DNA of 64,000 bases from an uncultured Clostridia bacterium (GTDB lineage Bacteria; Bacillota; Clostridia; Saccharofermentanales; Saccharofermentanaceae), in the NCBI GenBank assembly GCA_946407705.1, contig CAMJPC010000011.1:1-64000 (forward strand). The letters are read 5' to 3'. Under the pieces are notes generated by a model, which saw only the letters and a program-made list of their open reading frames with translations, had not been told where the DNA came from and did no database searches. Position 1 is the stretch's first letter. Each line of letters begins with the position of its first letter. Both the position numbers and the translations under genes were made by a program. Of this stretch, positions 16,955-25,917 are shown piece by piece.

Positions 16955-17800
16955 TCAGGGAGTCTTGGTCTTGTTTACCTTGGGAGTCGGCTTCTTGGTA
17001 GGCTTTTTTGTAGGCTTCTTAGTCGGCTTCCAGTAGTTTGTGGTCTTCTTTTTCTTCGGCTTCTTTGTGGGAGTCGGTTTCTTTGTGGGAGCAGCTGTAG
17101 GAGCGGCAGAAGTCGTGGCTTCGGTCTCTTCAGTTGCCTCTGTGGTTGCTTCCGTGGTCGCTTCCGTCGTGGCCTCGGTTATTTCAGTTGTCTCGGAGGT
17201 CTCGGGGAGAACCGTTTCCAAAGTGGTTTCCATCGTTTCAGTTACGGTCGTAACTATTGCGGATGATTCTGCTGTGTTGATCATCTCCGCGAATACGGTC
17301 CTCGGTGTTCCGCCTTTCTTGTCACAGTGAAGGGCAAAGCCGAAGACGAGCAGGATTCCTGCCGCGGCCGAGATTCCCGCAAAGACGTTCTTTGCTCCCG
17401 AACCGTATCTGTAACTTGATCTTACAGGCCTTGAATATTCGATGACGGGAGCAGAATATTCTTCCTCGTCATCTTCATCTTCTTCGTCATATGTTTCTTC
17501 GGGCTCTTCGGTTTCATCATCCTCAGAGTCGTCAATAATTTCTTCGATGTCTTCGTCGTCGGCCGTTCCGAATGTGTCATCGGGTTCGTCTTCCGCGTAA
17601 TCGGAATCGTCAGTTATTTCCTCCGCTTCGGAATAAGGAGTCTCTTCGATGTCCTGGTCCTCGTAGGAGTATTCCTCCAAAGAGGATTCTTCAGAGTAGT
17701 CATGATCCGCGTTGAGAGAAGCAGAACCGTCGCCGAATTCGAAATTAGCGGCTCCGGAATTGTTTTTCCCGTTTTCGGGATTTCCTGTTAAATCTTTCAT
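16955..17800 (-). CDS. Acidic single-pass membrane protein with Thr/Glu- and Lys/Pro-rich outer tail
   Basis: 281 residues, family not recognised. Residues 1-130 are extremely acidic (long Glu/Asp runs). One TM helix (NVFAGISAAAGILLVFGFAL) follows a basic RYGSGAKN stretch, so the acidic half is cytoplasmic. The outer part contains TTEA repeats, then a tail of KKPT repeats ending in KVNKTKTP. A Lys/Pro-rich tail of this kind may bind anionic wall polymers. The start is uncertain: ATG 17800 is used here, but an in-frame ATG at 17830 is possible; neither has a strong ribosome binding site. Low-complexity DNA makes it prone to repeat-length change. Confidence 0.7.
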   Translation of the reverse strand: MKDLTGNPENGKNNSGAANFEFGDGSASLNADHDYSEESSLEEYSYEDQDIEETPYSEAEEITDDSDYAEDEPDDTFGTADDEDIEEIIDDSEDDETEEPEETYDEEDEDDEEEYSAPVIEYSRPVRSSYRYGSGAKNVFAGISAAAGILLVFGFALHCDKKGGTPRTVFAEMINTAESSAIVTTVTETMETTLETVLPETSETTEITEATTEATTEATTEATEETEATTSAAPTAAPTKKPTPTKKPKKKKTTNYWKPTKKPTKKPTKKPTPKVNKTKTP

Positions 17801-17906
17801 TGTTGTTTTCACATCCCCGTTTCTTTCCATGTCCGTCAGACGTGTATAATGGACATGGCAAATCACCCAATTTGTCATTTTTAAGTATAAATATTTATCT
17901 GAAAGT

Positions 17907-18731
17907 GTGTGTGCTATTAACATTACGGTTTATTGGCCAAATTATTACAAAGACTTCTGCTGCAAAGCGGACAAGTGCGTCCATACCTGCTGTGCCGGCT
18001 GGGTCATAGGTATCGATGACGAGTCTCTTTCAAGATTTGAGAAGGACGCGGAGGTTAAGTCAAAGATCAGGGACGGTTGCTTTGTCTTGAGCGAAGACGG
18101 CAGGTGTCCTTTCTTAAGAGATGACAATCTTTGCGAGATGATACTGAAGCACGGGGATGACTATCTTTGCGACATCTGCAGGGAACACCCGAGGTTCTAT
18201 AACGAGATGGAAGACCACATCGAAGCGGGAATCGGACTGGTATGTGAGGAGGCCTGCAGACTGGCTTTGGGAGCAGATGAACCGTTTACTCTGGTTGCTG
18301 ATGACGGCAGTACGATGGAGCTCCCCGATTATGTGAAAACTGTTTTCGATGGCTCGAAAACTCTTTCAGAAAAGCTCACTCTGATAAGCAAAGCAAGAAG
18401 GGCTGATTCCGGCCTTAGAGCGCAGATCTTCGCGGGCATGGAAGTCATGGAACAGTCGTGGATCGAACAGCTCGTAAAGATCATCGGCGAACCCGTCTCA
18501 TTTGAGGAAGAGGACAAAGTTATATCAGAACACGAGAAGGAACTGACGAATTTCGCCGCATATCTTCTCTACCGTTATGAGGGAGCCGGAAGGTTTGCCT
18601 CGGAGTCAACATATCTTCTGGCAGACCTGATATTCAAGGGTTGTGACCTCTATGACGTGGCGAGGCTCTTCTCGGGCGAAGTCGAGTATTCCGACACCAA
18701 CATAGAAGACGCGCTTGATACATTCTGCTAA
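17907..18731 (+). CDS. fliB: FliB-type lysine-N-methylase
   Basis: 274 residues resembling the flagellin lysine-N-methylase (FliB) family. Cysteine-rich motifs run in the family order: FCCKADKCVHTCCAGWVIGID near the N-terminus, then CPFLRDDNLCEM, YLCDICREHPRFYN and LVCEEACR. These cysteines are thought to hold a metal or iron-sulfur centre; the C-terminal half is helical. No flagellar genes are in the window, so the target is uncertain. The GTG start at 17907 has only a weak upstream site, and the N-terminal limit is the least certain part. Divergent from the acidic membrane protein. Confidence 0.75.
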   Translation: MCAINITVYWPNYYKDFCCKADKCVHTCCAGWVIGIDDESLSRFEKDAEVKSKIRDGCFVLSEDGRCPFLRDDNLCEMILKHGDDYLCDICREHPRFYNEMEDHIEAGIGLVCEEACRLALGADEPFTLVADDGSTMELPDYVKTVFDGSKTLSEKLTLISKARRADSGLRAQIFAGMEVMEQSWIEQLVKIIGEPVSFEEEDKVISEHEKELTNFAAYLLYRYEGAGRFASESTYLLADLIFKGCDLYDVARLFSGEVEYSDTNIEDALDTFC

Positions 18732-18780
18732 AACGCCTGACAGTGATACAATGCTATAGAGTGAATCTTGGGAGGATTAT

Positions 18781-19110
18781 ATGATCGCAGATTACAACAA
18801 CATGGAATGGACGGCCAATCCCTCTTTCAAAGGCGGTGAAGGCGTCTTCTACAATAAGGTCTTTACCGACGGGATCAACAAGATGATGCATGGAAAGCTT
18901 GAACCCGGCTCTTCGATCGGTTACCACAAACACGAGGGCAACTGTGAGATGATATTCATCCTTGAAGGAGAGGGGAAAGTTCTTTTCGATGACGGGGAAG
19001 AATTCGTAAAGCCGGGCTTCTGTCATTACTGCCCCGAAGGTCATTCGCATTCGCTGATCAACAACGGAACCAAAGACCTGGTTTTCTATGCAATAGTACC
19101 CAAACAATAA
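18781..19110 (+). CDS. Small cupin-domain protein
   Basis: 109 residues making one cupin barrel. Motif 1 is GYHKHEGNCEMIFILEGEG (two His and a Glu as metal ligands) and motif 2 is PEGHSHSLIN. Such stand-alone cupins bind a metal and a small ligand or act as isomerases; substrate not evident. GGGAGGAT lies 5 bases before the ATG. It follows the FliB-type gene by 49 bases and precedes the TPM-like gene by 19, probably as an operon. Confidence 0.88.
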   Translation: MIADYNNMEWTANPSFKGGEGVFYNKVFTDGINKMMHGKLEPGSSIGYHKHEGNCEMIFILEGEGKVLFDDGEEFVKPGFCHYCPEGHSHSLINNGTKDLVFYAIVPKQ

Positions 19111-19129
19111 GGGATAGGGAGGGATTAAA

Positions 19130-20533
19130 ATGCCACATTCATCAGGCGGCGGCTCGTCCGGCGGTGGTTTTCACGGAGGATCGTCATCGGGAAACAGTAA
19201 CCACATTTCAACTCATTATTATCCGGGAGCAAGACGTTTCAGAAGGCACTATACCGACGGACGCACGGATGACTACATCTATGCGAGATCGAAGCCCGGA
19301 AAGACAGGTATCTCGACGCTGGTGATCATTGCGATAATGGGTGCCATCTTCATTATGGCAACCGGTTTTTCGGCATTCTCCGATGCACCCAAGTTCATCG
19401 TTCCGAAGTACAGGGATGATCCCGCGGTCCACGATGTCGCTAATGTCATGACTGAAGAAGAGGAAAACGAGCTTCAGGCGCAGATAAGGATATACAATCA
19501 GACGACCGGTATCTGTCCCGTTATCTACACAACGTACGATGAGGAATGGAACCGTGAATACGAGAATCTCGAGAAGTTTACTTACGACAAATACGTTTCC
19601 AATTTCAGCGATGAGCAGCATTTCGTGATCGTTTACTCGATCCCCGTCAATGATGCGGTGTTTACTCCCGGAAGCGTGGTCACCAGCAAGGAATTCAAGT
19701 GGGAAGCTGTTCAGGGAGATGAGACCGATCCCATCATTACCGAATCCGCATTCAGAAGATTCGGCAAGGTGATCCAGAAAGACCTTGAAGCGGGAAAAGG
19801 CCCCGGAACGGCATTCATCGACGGCTTCGAGACTGCGAATGTAAACGCAGAGAATATGCTCAATCCGACGTCTCCTTCGAGGATCTTCAAGCTCTTCACC
19901 GGAAGCATTCCGCTTTTGATAACCCTCGGATTCTTTATCCCTGTTTTCATCCTTATGCTCAAGACATACAAGAAAGACAAGGCGATGACCTACGAGGAAG
20001 TTCCGCTCGATGTTGAGCCTTCTCCGGTTCCCGGTTTAAGCACCTACACCAACGCAGACGGCGGAGTGGTAACCGTGAACAAGGGACCGGGTTATTATGA
20101 GAAATCCGTCAATTACGATGCGGCAAAAGGTACCGCAGGCAAGGTCGTGAAAGCCATCAGCCTTGTTGTCATCATTCCGTTCATTCTTGTCGGGATCGGC
20201 ACGATCACGGGAGGCATTGCGATCCTCAAGGCCGGCAACGACAGGACCGGAGGAATCTTTATGCTGGGCTTCGGAATAGTCTGGACCCTAATAAGCCTTT
20301 CAACTCTGATCTCCCTCCTTTCTGCGTCGGCAAGGGCAAAAAAGAAAATGGAGATCCCACTTACCGCGGAATATCCGAAGGCCGAGTATCCTGACATGAA
20401 GCCGGTTACTCCTGATGAACCCAAGGCTGCCGAACAGCCTGAGTTCGATCCGCAGTTCTTCGGCTCTGCAAAGAGTGACTACGAGAGTGAAGATGAAGAC
20501 TACAAGCGCATGAAGAGGAGAGGATTCGAGTGA
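19130..20533 (+). CDS. Membrane protein with TPM-like extracytoplasmic domain
   Basis: 467 residues. The N-terminus is Gly/Ser-rich (GGGSSGGGFHGGSSSG) and basic. TM1 is about residues 60-82. Residues 95-235 resemble a TPM domain (VHDVANVMTEEEENELQAQI followed by a beta strand and YTTYDEE), with TM2 near 262-285. After a cytoplasmic loop come two more TM helices (about 340-365 and 380-402) and a charged C-terminal tail. TPM proteins act in membrane-protein quality control or as acid phosphatases in some lineages; here the role is not inferable. GGGAGG is 9 bases before the ATG. Confidence 0.72.
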   Translation: MPHSSGGGSSGGGFHGGSSSGNSNHISTHYYPGARRFRRHYTDGRTDDYIYARSKPGKTGISTLVIIAIMGAIFIMATGFSAFSDAPKFIVPKYRDDPAVHDVANVMTEEEENELQAQIRIYNQTTGICPVIYTTYDEEWNREYENLEKFTYDKYVSNFSDEQHFVIVYSIPVNDAVFTPGSVVTSKEFKWEAVQGDETDPIITESAFRRFGKVIQKDLEAGKGPGTAFIDGFETANVNAENMLNPTSPSRIFKLFTGSIPLLITLGFFIPVFILMLKTYKKDKAMTYEEVPLDVEPSPVPGLSTYTNADGGVVTVNKGPGYYEKSVNYDAAKGTAGKVVKAISLVVIIPFILVGIGTITGGIAILKAGNDRTGGIFMLGFGIVWTLISLSTLISLLSASARAKKKMEIPLTAEYPKAEYPDMKPVTPDEPKAAEQPEFDPQFFGSAKSDYESEDEDYKRMKRRGFE

Positions 20534-20557
20534 TCCGCTGATGATTCAGATCCGAAA

Positions 20558-20593
20558 AGAAGGGGAGAAGCTTATTGCTTGTCCCCTTTTTCG
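20558..20593 (+). terminator. Rho-independent terminator of the fliB-cupin-TPM unit
   Basis: AAGGGGA-GAAGC pairs with GCTT-GTCCCCTT around a TATT loop, followed by TTTTT. Confidence 0.85.
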
Positions 20594-20635
20594 TGTTTTC
20601 TGATGCTTCCTGAGAGGCCGGCGGATGCGAAAAAC
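20594..20635 (+). promoter_or_regulatory. Possible PyrR-binding-like RNA hairpin upstream of carB
   Basis: TCCTGAGAGGC (20608-20618) matches the core UCCNGNGAGGY of the PyrR-binding consensus. It is flanked by GTTTTC and GAAAAAC, which can form a lower stem. A further AAAGCC/GGGCTTT hairpin follows at about 20642-20664. The flanking A-R and final U of the consensus are not matched and a promoter in front of it is not clear. Assignment rests mainly on context (carB, pyrimidine/arginine synthesis). Confidence 0.3.
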
Positions 20636-20732
20636 CTGCAAAGCCTTGGAGCCAGGGCTTTTGAGGTGCCGGAAAAGCTTTGTTTACCGGTCTTTGTTAC
20701 ATTTTTCGTGAAAGTATTCTTATCAGCAATTT

Positions 20733-20762
20733 TTGTTGTGCAAAGTCGGGGTAATCTATGAT
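20733..20762 (+). promoter_or_regulatory. carB: Candidate carB promoter
   Basis: TATGAT at 20757-20762 with TTGTTG 18 bases upstream (20733-20738), giving a ~45-base leader to carB. The -35 is only a partial match. If this is the main promoter, the PyrR-like hairpin upstream would not be in the carB mRNA. Confidence 0.4.
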
Positions 20763-20814
20763 AGAATTCTTGAGATAATTTTTAATATGGCTAATAAGAA
20801 GGGGGCGCTATTAA

Positions 20815-23800
20815 ATGCCAAAGAGAGCTGACATCAACAAGATCCTTATCATCGGTTCAGGTCCTATCATCATCGGCCAGGCTTGCGAGTTCGACTATTC
20901 CGGAACTCAGGCATGCAAAGCTTTAAGAAAACTCGGTTACGAGATCGTTCTGGTCAATTCAAACCCTGCCACCATCATGACTGACCCTGATGTGGCGGAC
21001 AGGACATACATCGAACCGCTCAACGTTAAGCGTTTGGAGCAGATCATCGAGAAAGAACGCCCTGATGCGCTTCTCCCCAACTTAGGCGGACAATCAGGCC
21101 TCAACCTCAGTTCTGAGCTTGCAAAGGCCGGAGTCCTCGATAAATACAACGTTCAGATCATCGGTGTCCAGGTTGACGCCATCGAAAGAGGCGAGGACAG
21201 AATCGAATTCAAGGAAACAATGACCTCCCTCGGAATCGAGATGCCCAGATCACACGAAGCTTACTCCGTTGAGGAAGCCATCAAGATCGCAGATGAACTG
21301 AGCTACCCTGTAGTCATCAGACCTGCCTACACGATGGGCGGCGCAGGCGGCGGCCTTGTTTACAACATCGACGAGCTCAAGATCGTTGTTGAAAGAGGAC
21401 TTGCAGCTTCCATGATCCATCAGGTACTCGTAGAAGAGTCCATCAGCGGATGGGAAGAGCTCGAGCTCGAGGTAGTAAGGGATGCCAAGAACAACGTCAT
21501 CACTGTCTGCTTCATCGAGAACATCGACCCTATCGGCGTTCATACGGGCGACTCCTTCTGCTCGGCTCCTATGCTTACCATTTCCGAAGACGTTCAGAAG
21601 AAGCTTCAGGAATATTCATACAGCATTGTTAAGGCCATCGAAGTCATCGGCGGCTGCAACTGCCAGTTCGCTCACGATCCCAAGACTGGAAGGATCGTTG
21701 TTATCGAGATCAACCCGAGAACATCAAGATCTTCCGCTCTTGCTTCCAAGGCAACGGGTTTCCCGATCGCATTCGTTTCCGCGCTCCTCGCATGTGGTCT
21801 CACACTCGATGAGATCCCCTGCGGCAAGTACGGCACACTCGACAAGTACTATCCGGACGGCGACTATGTCGTAATCAAGTTCGCAAGATGGGCATTCGAG
21901 AAATTCCACGGAGCTCAGGACAAGCTCGGCACACAGATGAGAGCCGTAGGCGAGGTCATGAGCATCGGTAAGACATACAAGGAAGCTTTCCAGAAGGCTA
22001 TCAGATCCCTTGAGAAGGACAGATACGGTCTGGGCTTTGCAAAGGATTTCAACAAGCTTTCCAAGGAAGAGCTCATGCTCAAGCTCACACAGCCTTCTTC
22101 CGAGCGCCAGTTCATCATGTATGAGGCTCTCAGAAAAGGCGCTACGGTTGATGAGCTTTTCGAGCTTACAAAGATCAAGCACTGGTTCATCGAGCAGATG
22201 AAGGAACTCGTTGAGGAAGAAGAAGAGCTCATGAAGGGCGCAGGAAGGATCCCGAATGAGGACGTTCTCCGCAAGGCTAAGCTCGACGGATTCTCCGACA
22301 AGTATCTCTCACAGCTCCTCAACGTATCAGAGGACCTCATCCGCCGCGCACGTTACGAGTACGGCATCAAGGAGGGCTGGGAAGGCGTTCACGTATCCGG
22401 AACACAGGATGCTGCTTACTACTATTCTTCCTACCACATCGAGGACAAGTCACCCGTTTCGGACAAGAAGAAGATCATGATCCTGGGCGGCGGTCCTAAC
22501 AGGATCGGCCAGGGTATCGAATTCGACTACTGCTGCGTTCACGCCGCACTTGCTCTCAAGAAGCTCGGATTCGAATCCATCATCGTAAACTGCAACCCCG
22601 AGACAGTCTCCACGGACTACGACACATCAGACAAGCTCTATTTCGAGCCTCTCACTCTTGAGGACGTTCTCGCCATCTATGAGAAGGAGCAGCCTGTCGG
22701 CGTCATCGCACAGTTCGGAGGCCAGACACCTCTGAACCTTGCTGCTTCACTCAAGGCAAACGGCGTAAACATTCTCGGTACGACACCTGAGACCATCGAT
22801 CTTGCAGAAGACCGTGACCACTTCCGTGCAATGATGAAGCGCCTCGATATACCCATGCCTGAGGCTGGAATGGCAGTCAACGCTGACGAGGCCATCGCCA
22901 TCGCAAACAAGATCGGATACCCTGTCATGGTACGTCCTTCCTTCGTTCTCGGAGGAAGAGGAATGGAAGTCGTTCACGACGACGAGATGATGAGAGTCTA
23001 CATGAATGCTGCTGTCGGCGTTACACCTGACAGACCGATCCTCATCGACCGTTTCCTGCATCATGCAACAGAGTGCGAGGCAGACGCCATCTCCGATGGA
23101 GAGAACTGCTATGTACCCGCTGTTATGGAGCACATCGAGCTTGCAGGTATCCACTCCGGAGACTCCGCTTGCATCCTGCCTTCTCTCAATCTCACACCTG
23201 AACAGGTTGCAACGATCAAGGAATACACAAGAAAGATCGCAGTAGAGATGCACGTTGTAGGTCTCATGAACATGCAGTACGCAATCGAGGACGGCAAGGT
23301 ATTCGTCATCGAGGCTAACCCCCGTGCTTCACGTACGGTACCGCTTGTTTCAAAGGTTACGGGAACCAACATGGTAAGAGTCGCTACGGACATCATGACG
23401 ATGCACCTTACAGGAAGAACGTCACCCGTTACGGAACTTCACGATAAGATCATTCCTCACTATGGTGTCAAGGAAGCTGTCTTCCCGTTCAACATGTTCC
23501 AGGAAGTTGACCCCGTGCTCGGACCTGAGATGCGTTCCACAGGTGAGGTTTTAGGACTTGCAAGCCACTTCGGCGAGGCTTACTTCAAGGCTCAGGAAGC
23601 AACTAAAACTGAGCTTCCTCTTGAGGGAACCGTACTCCTTTCCGTAAGCGATCTTGATAAGGTAGACCTGATCGATGTCGCAAAGGCATTCAGCGATCTC
23701 GGATTCAAGATCCTTGCTACAGGCGGAACATATGACATGATCACCGAGGCAGGCATCACGGCAGAGAAGGTCAAGAAGCTCTACGAGGGAAGACCTAACA

Positions 23801-24027
23801 TCGCAGACATGATCCTCAACAGGGATATCGATCTCATCATCAATACTCCTGCAGGAAAGACATCTTCACATGATGACTCTTACATCCGTAAGGATGCTAT
23901 CCGCCAGCACATTCCGTACATCACGACAATGGCTGCCGCAAAGGCTTCCGCAGAGGGTATCAAGGCCGCGAAGGAGAGAGCTTTCGAGGTCAAGGCACTT
24001 CAGGATTTCCACGCTGAGATCAAGTAA
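20815..24027 (+). CDS. carB: Carbamoyl-phosphate synthase large subunit
   Basis: 1070 residues, full length. Two homologous ATP-grasp halves are clear: the first starts with KILIIGSGPIIIGQACEFDYSG and carries GGQSGLN and VVIRPAYTMGGAGGG; the second starts with KIMILGGGPNRIGQGIEFDY and carries GGQTPLN and VMVRPSFVLGGRGMEV. The C-terminal methylglyoxal-synthase-like regulatory domain (about 935-1060) holds ILATGGTYDMI. The enzyme makes carbamoyl phosphate from bicarbonate, ammonia and two ATP, with ammonia delivered by CarA. No carA is adjacent or elsewhere in the window. GGGGGCG lies before the ATG. Confidence 0.98.
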   Translation: MPKRADINKILIIGSGPIIIGQACEFDYSGTQACKALRKLGYEIVLVNSNPATIMTDPDVADRTYIEPLNVKRLEQIIEKERPDALLPNLGGQSGLNLSSELAKAGVLDKYNVQIIGVQVDAIERGEDRIEFKETMTSLGIEMPRSHEAYSVEEAIKIADELSYPVVIRPAYTMGGAGGGLVYNIDELKIVVERGLAASMIHQVLVEESISGWEELELEVVRDAKNNVITVCFIENIDPIGVHTGDSFCSAPMLTISEDVQKKLQEYSYSIVKAIEVIGGCNCQFAHDPKTGRIVVIEINPRTSRSSALASKATGFPIAFVSALLACGLTLDEIPCGKYGTLDKYYPDGDYVVIKFARWAFEKFHGAQDKLGTQMRAVGEVMSIGKTYKEAFQKAIRSLEKDRYGLGFAKDFNKLSKEELMLKLTQPSSERQFIMYEALRKGATVDELFELTKIKHWFIEQMKELVEEEEELMKGAGRIPNEDVLRKAKLDGFSDKYLSQLLNVSEDLIRRARYEYGIKEGWEGVHVSGTQDAAYYYSSYHIEDKSPVSDKKKIMILGGGPNRIGQGIEFDYCCVHAALALKKLGFESIIVNCNPETVSTDYDTSDKLYFEPLTLEDVLAIYEKEQPVGVIAQFGGQTPLNLAASLKANGVNILGTTPETIDLAEDRDHFRAMMKRLDIPMPEAGMAVNADEAIAIANKIGYPVMVRPSFVLGGRGMEVVHDDEMMRVYMNAAVGVTPDRPILIDRFLHHATECEADAISDGENCYVPAVMEHIELAGIHSGDSACILPSLNLTPEQVATIKEYTRKIAVEMHVVGLMNMQYAIEDGKVFVIEANPRASRTVPLVSKVTGTNMVRVATDIMTMHLTGRTSPVTELHDKIIPHYGVKEAVFPFNMFQEVDPVLGPEMRSTGEVLGLASHFGEAYFKAQEATKTELPLEGTVLLSVSDLDKVDLIDVAKAFSDLGFKILATGGTYDMITEAGITAEKVKKLYEGRPNIADMILNRDIDLIINTPAGKTSSHDDSYIRKDAIRQHIPYITTMAAAKASAEGIKAAKERAFEVKALQDFHAEIK

Positions 24028-24066
24028 TCAAGACCTCTTCGGAACAACGTAAAACATCGAAAAGGA

Positions 24067-24104
24067 ATCGGGTATTCAGGTTAAATGAATACCCGATCTT
24101 TTCA
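24067..24104 (+). terminator. Rho-independent terminator of carB
   Basis: ATCGGGTATTCA / TGAATACCCGAT with a seven-base loop, followed by CTTTTC. Perfect 12-base stem 40 bases after the carB stop; the T-run is short. Confidence 0.82.
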
Positions 24105-24119
24105 TTTCCGTTACGGTTC

Positions 24120-24140
24120 TGCGACGTCTGAAGACTCGCA
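24120..24140. promoter_or_regulatory. Palindromic operator candidate upstream of the AgcS gene
   Basis: TGCGA-C-GTCT-GA-AGAC-TCGCA is a near-perfect palindrome with one bulged C. It ends 12 bases before a TATACT -10-like box (24153-24158), so it would cover the -35 region. No regulator gene is adjacent. Confidence 0.45.
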
Positions 24141-24194
24141 GTTTCTTAATGTTATACTTTCTCCAACATAAAAATATAAGATGGAGGAATTTTT

Positions 24195-25769
24195 ATGGGG
24201 TTCTGGGAAACACTTGCTGCCATAAACGATAAGGTCAATACGTTCGTATGGACTCAGACAGGAGTATGGCTTCTCATAGCAACAGGCATCATCATGACAT
24301 GCCTTACCAAAGTATTCCAGGTAACGCACATCGGTCACTGGATGAAGAAGACGATCGGAAGCCTTTTCGACAAGAACGTTATCGGCCATACCCAAGACCG
24401 CGCGACCATCTCACAGTTCCAGGCGCTTTGCACAGCGCTTGCCGCAACGGTCGGCGTAGGCAACATCGCAGGCGTTTCTGCGGCTATCATAACGGGCGGC
24501 CCGGGTGCCGTTTTCTGGATGTGGTTTGCAGCCTTCTTCGGAATGATGACCAACTATTCCGAAAATATCTTAGGCATCTATTTCAGACGTAAGAACCATG
24601 ACGGCGAGTGGTCCGGCGGTGCCATGTACTACCTGCAGGACGGCTTGGGCGGATACAAGGGAATGAAGATAGTAGGCAAGGTCCTGGCTGTCATTTTCGC
24701 GATCTGCGCTGCTCTTGCCGCATTCGGTATCGGAAATATGGGACAGGTCAACAAGATCGTCCTCAACTTTACTTCCGCATTCGAGAATAAGCGCTTGTCA
24801 TCAGTTGTCCTTTATACTTCCGGTGAGTCAAAGGTTACTCTTTACATGCTCGTCGTAGGCATAGGCCTCATGGTCCTTGTCGGAATCGTTATACTCGGAG
24901 GACTTCAGAGAATTGCATCCGTTGCCGAGAAGATCGTTCCTTTCATGGTCGTATGCTTCATCCTGGGATCCGTCACGATCATCGTTGTCAATTTCAGACA
25001 GATCATTCCCGCTTTCGGAGCTATCTTCTCCAGAGCTTTCAACACAAAGGCTGCATGGGGCGGTGCTACCGGTATTGCTTTCAAGACCATCATTACACAG
25101 GGCTGCAAGAGAGGTGTTTTCTCCAATGAGGCAGGTCTGGGTTCATCGGTCATGGTCCACAGTAACTCCAATGTCAAAGAGCCTGTCAAGCAGGGTCTCT
25201 GGGGCATCTTCGAAGTATTTGCGGATACCATCATCGTATGCTCGATGACGGCCCTCGTCATCCTTACTTCAGGTGTCGTCAATCTCGAGACAGGCGCACT
25301 TGAGACTACAAGTGACGCAACACTTGTTGCTGACGCTTTCGATACCATCTTCAAGATCGGAGGCTTCTCGATCGGAAGATACTTCGTCGCTCTCGCCATC
25401 CTGTGCTTTGCTTTTACCACGATCCTCGGCTGGTCACACTACGGAAGCAAGGCTGTAGAGTACCTGAGCGGATCGCATGCTCCTACTGCCACAAAAATCT
25501 ATAAGATAATCTTCGTTTTTGTCATCCTCGGCGGTGCGGTCATGACATCCTCTATCGCATGGGATATCTCCGATACGTTCAACGGCCTCATGATGATCCC
25601 GAACCTTATCGGTGTTCTCGCGATGAGCCCGCTGGTCATGAAGCTTACATCCAACTATGTCGACCGTAAGATCAAGGGCAAGAAGGATGTTAAGCCGATG
25701 CTTTCTTACGATCCTGCGGTTCAGGCCGAGAACGAGAAGGCCATCGCGGAAAATCCCGATCAGGACTGA
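24195..25769 (+). CDS. Sodium:alanine/glycine symporter, AgcS family
   Basis: 524 residues with about eleven TM helices. Family landmarks include ATVGVGNIAGVSAAI, GGPGAVFWMWFAAFFGM, the NYSENILGIYFR motif and a long conserved segment around GVFSNEAGLGSS. It belongs to the amino-acid/polyamine/organocation-like fold and takes up alanine or glycine with sodium. The ATG follows GATGGAGGA. The cytoplasmic C-terminal tail is charged. Monocistronic, with a palindrome over its promoter region. Confidence 0.95.
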   Translation: MGFWETLAAINDKVNTFVWTQTGVWLLIATGIIMTCLTKVFQVTHIGHWMKKTIGSLFDKNVIGHTQDRATISQFQALCTALAATVGVGNIAGVSAAIITGGPGAVFWMWFAAFFGMMTNYSENILGIYFRRKNHDGEWSGGAMYYLQDGLGGYKGMKIVGKVLAVIFAICAALAAFGIGNMGQVNKIVLNFTSAFENKRLSSVVLYTSGESKVTLYMLVVGIGLMVLVGIVILGGLQRIASVAEKIVPFMVVCFILGSVTIIVVNFRQIIPAFGAIFSRAFNTKAAWGGATGIAFKTIITQGCKRGVFSNEAGLGSSVMVHSNSNVKEPVKQGLWGIFEVFADTIIVCSMTALVILTSGVVNLETGALETTSDATLVADAFDTIFKIGGFSIGRYFVALAILCFAFTTILGWSHYGSKAVEYLSGSHAPTATKIYKIIFVFVILGGAVMTSSIAWDISDTFNGLMMIPNLIGVLAMSPLVMKLTSNYVDRKIKGKKDVKPMLSYDPAVQAENEKAIAENPDQD

Positions 25770-25838
25770 CAGACAAAAGCCACTGTCAGATAACAGTCTT
25801 TTTCGTCGAAGTTCCGCTGATTTTTCTTAAAAACTGTG

Positions 25839-25881
25839 ACCCTCTTCCGCATTCCTGTAAAATAGCGGAAGAGGGTATTTT
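25839..25881 (+). terminator. Strong hairpin with T-rich tail between symporter and alcohol dehydrogenase
   Basis: ACCCTCTTCCGC (25839-25850) pairs perfectly with GCGGAAGAGGGT (25865-25876), followed by ATTTTTAT. It lies 70 bases after the symporter stop and 37 before the next start, so it may terminate the first or attenuate the second. Confidence 0.75.
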
Positions 25882-25917
25882 TATCTGTTCCAACGGACAT
25901 TGGAAAGGAGAATTCAT

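Noticed and set aside
25779..25805. Terminator directly after the AgcS symporter
   Set aside because: ACTGT/ACAGT is only a 5-6 base stem; the stronger hairpin at 25839-25876 is a better candidate.
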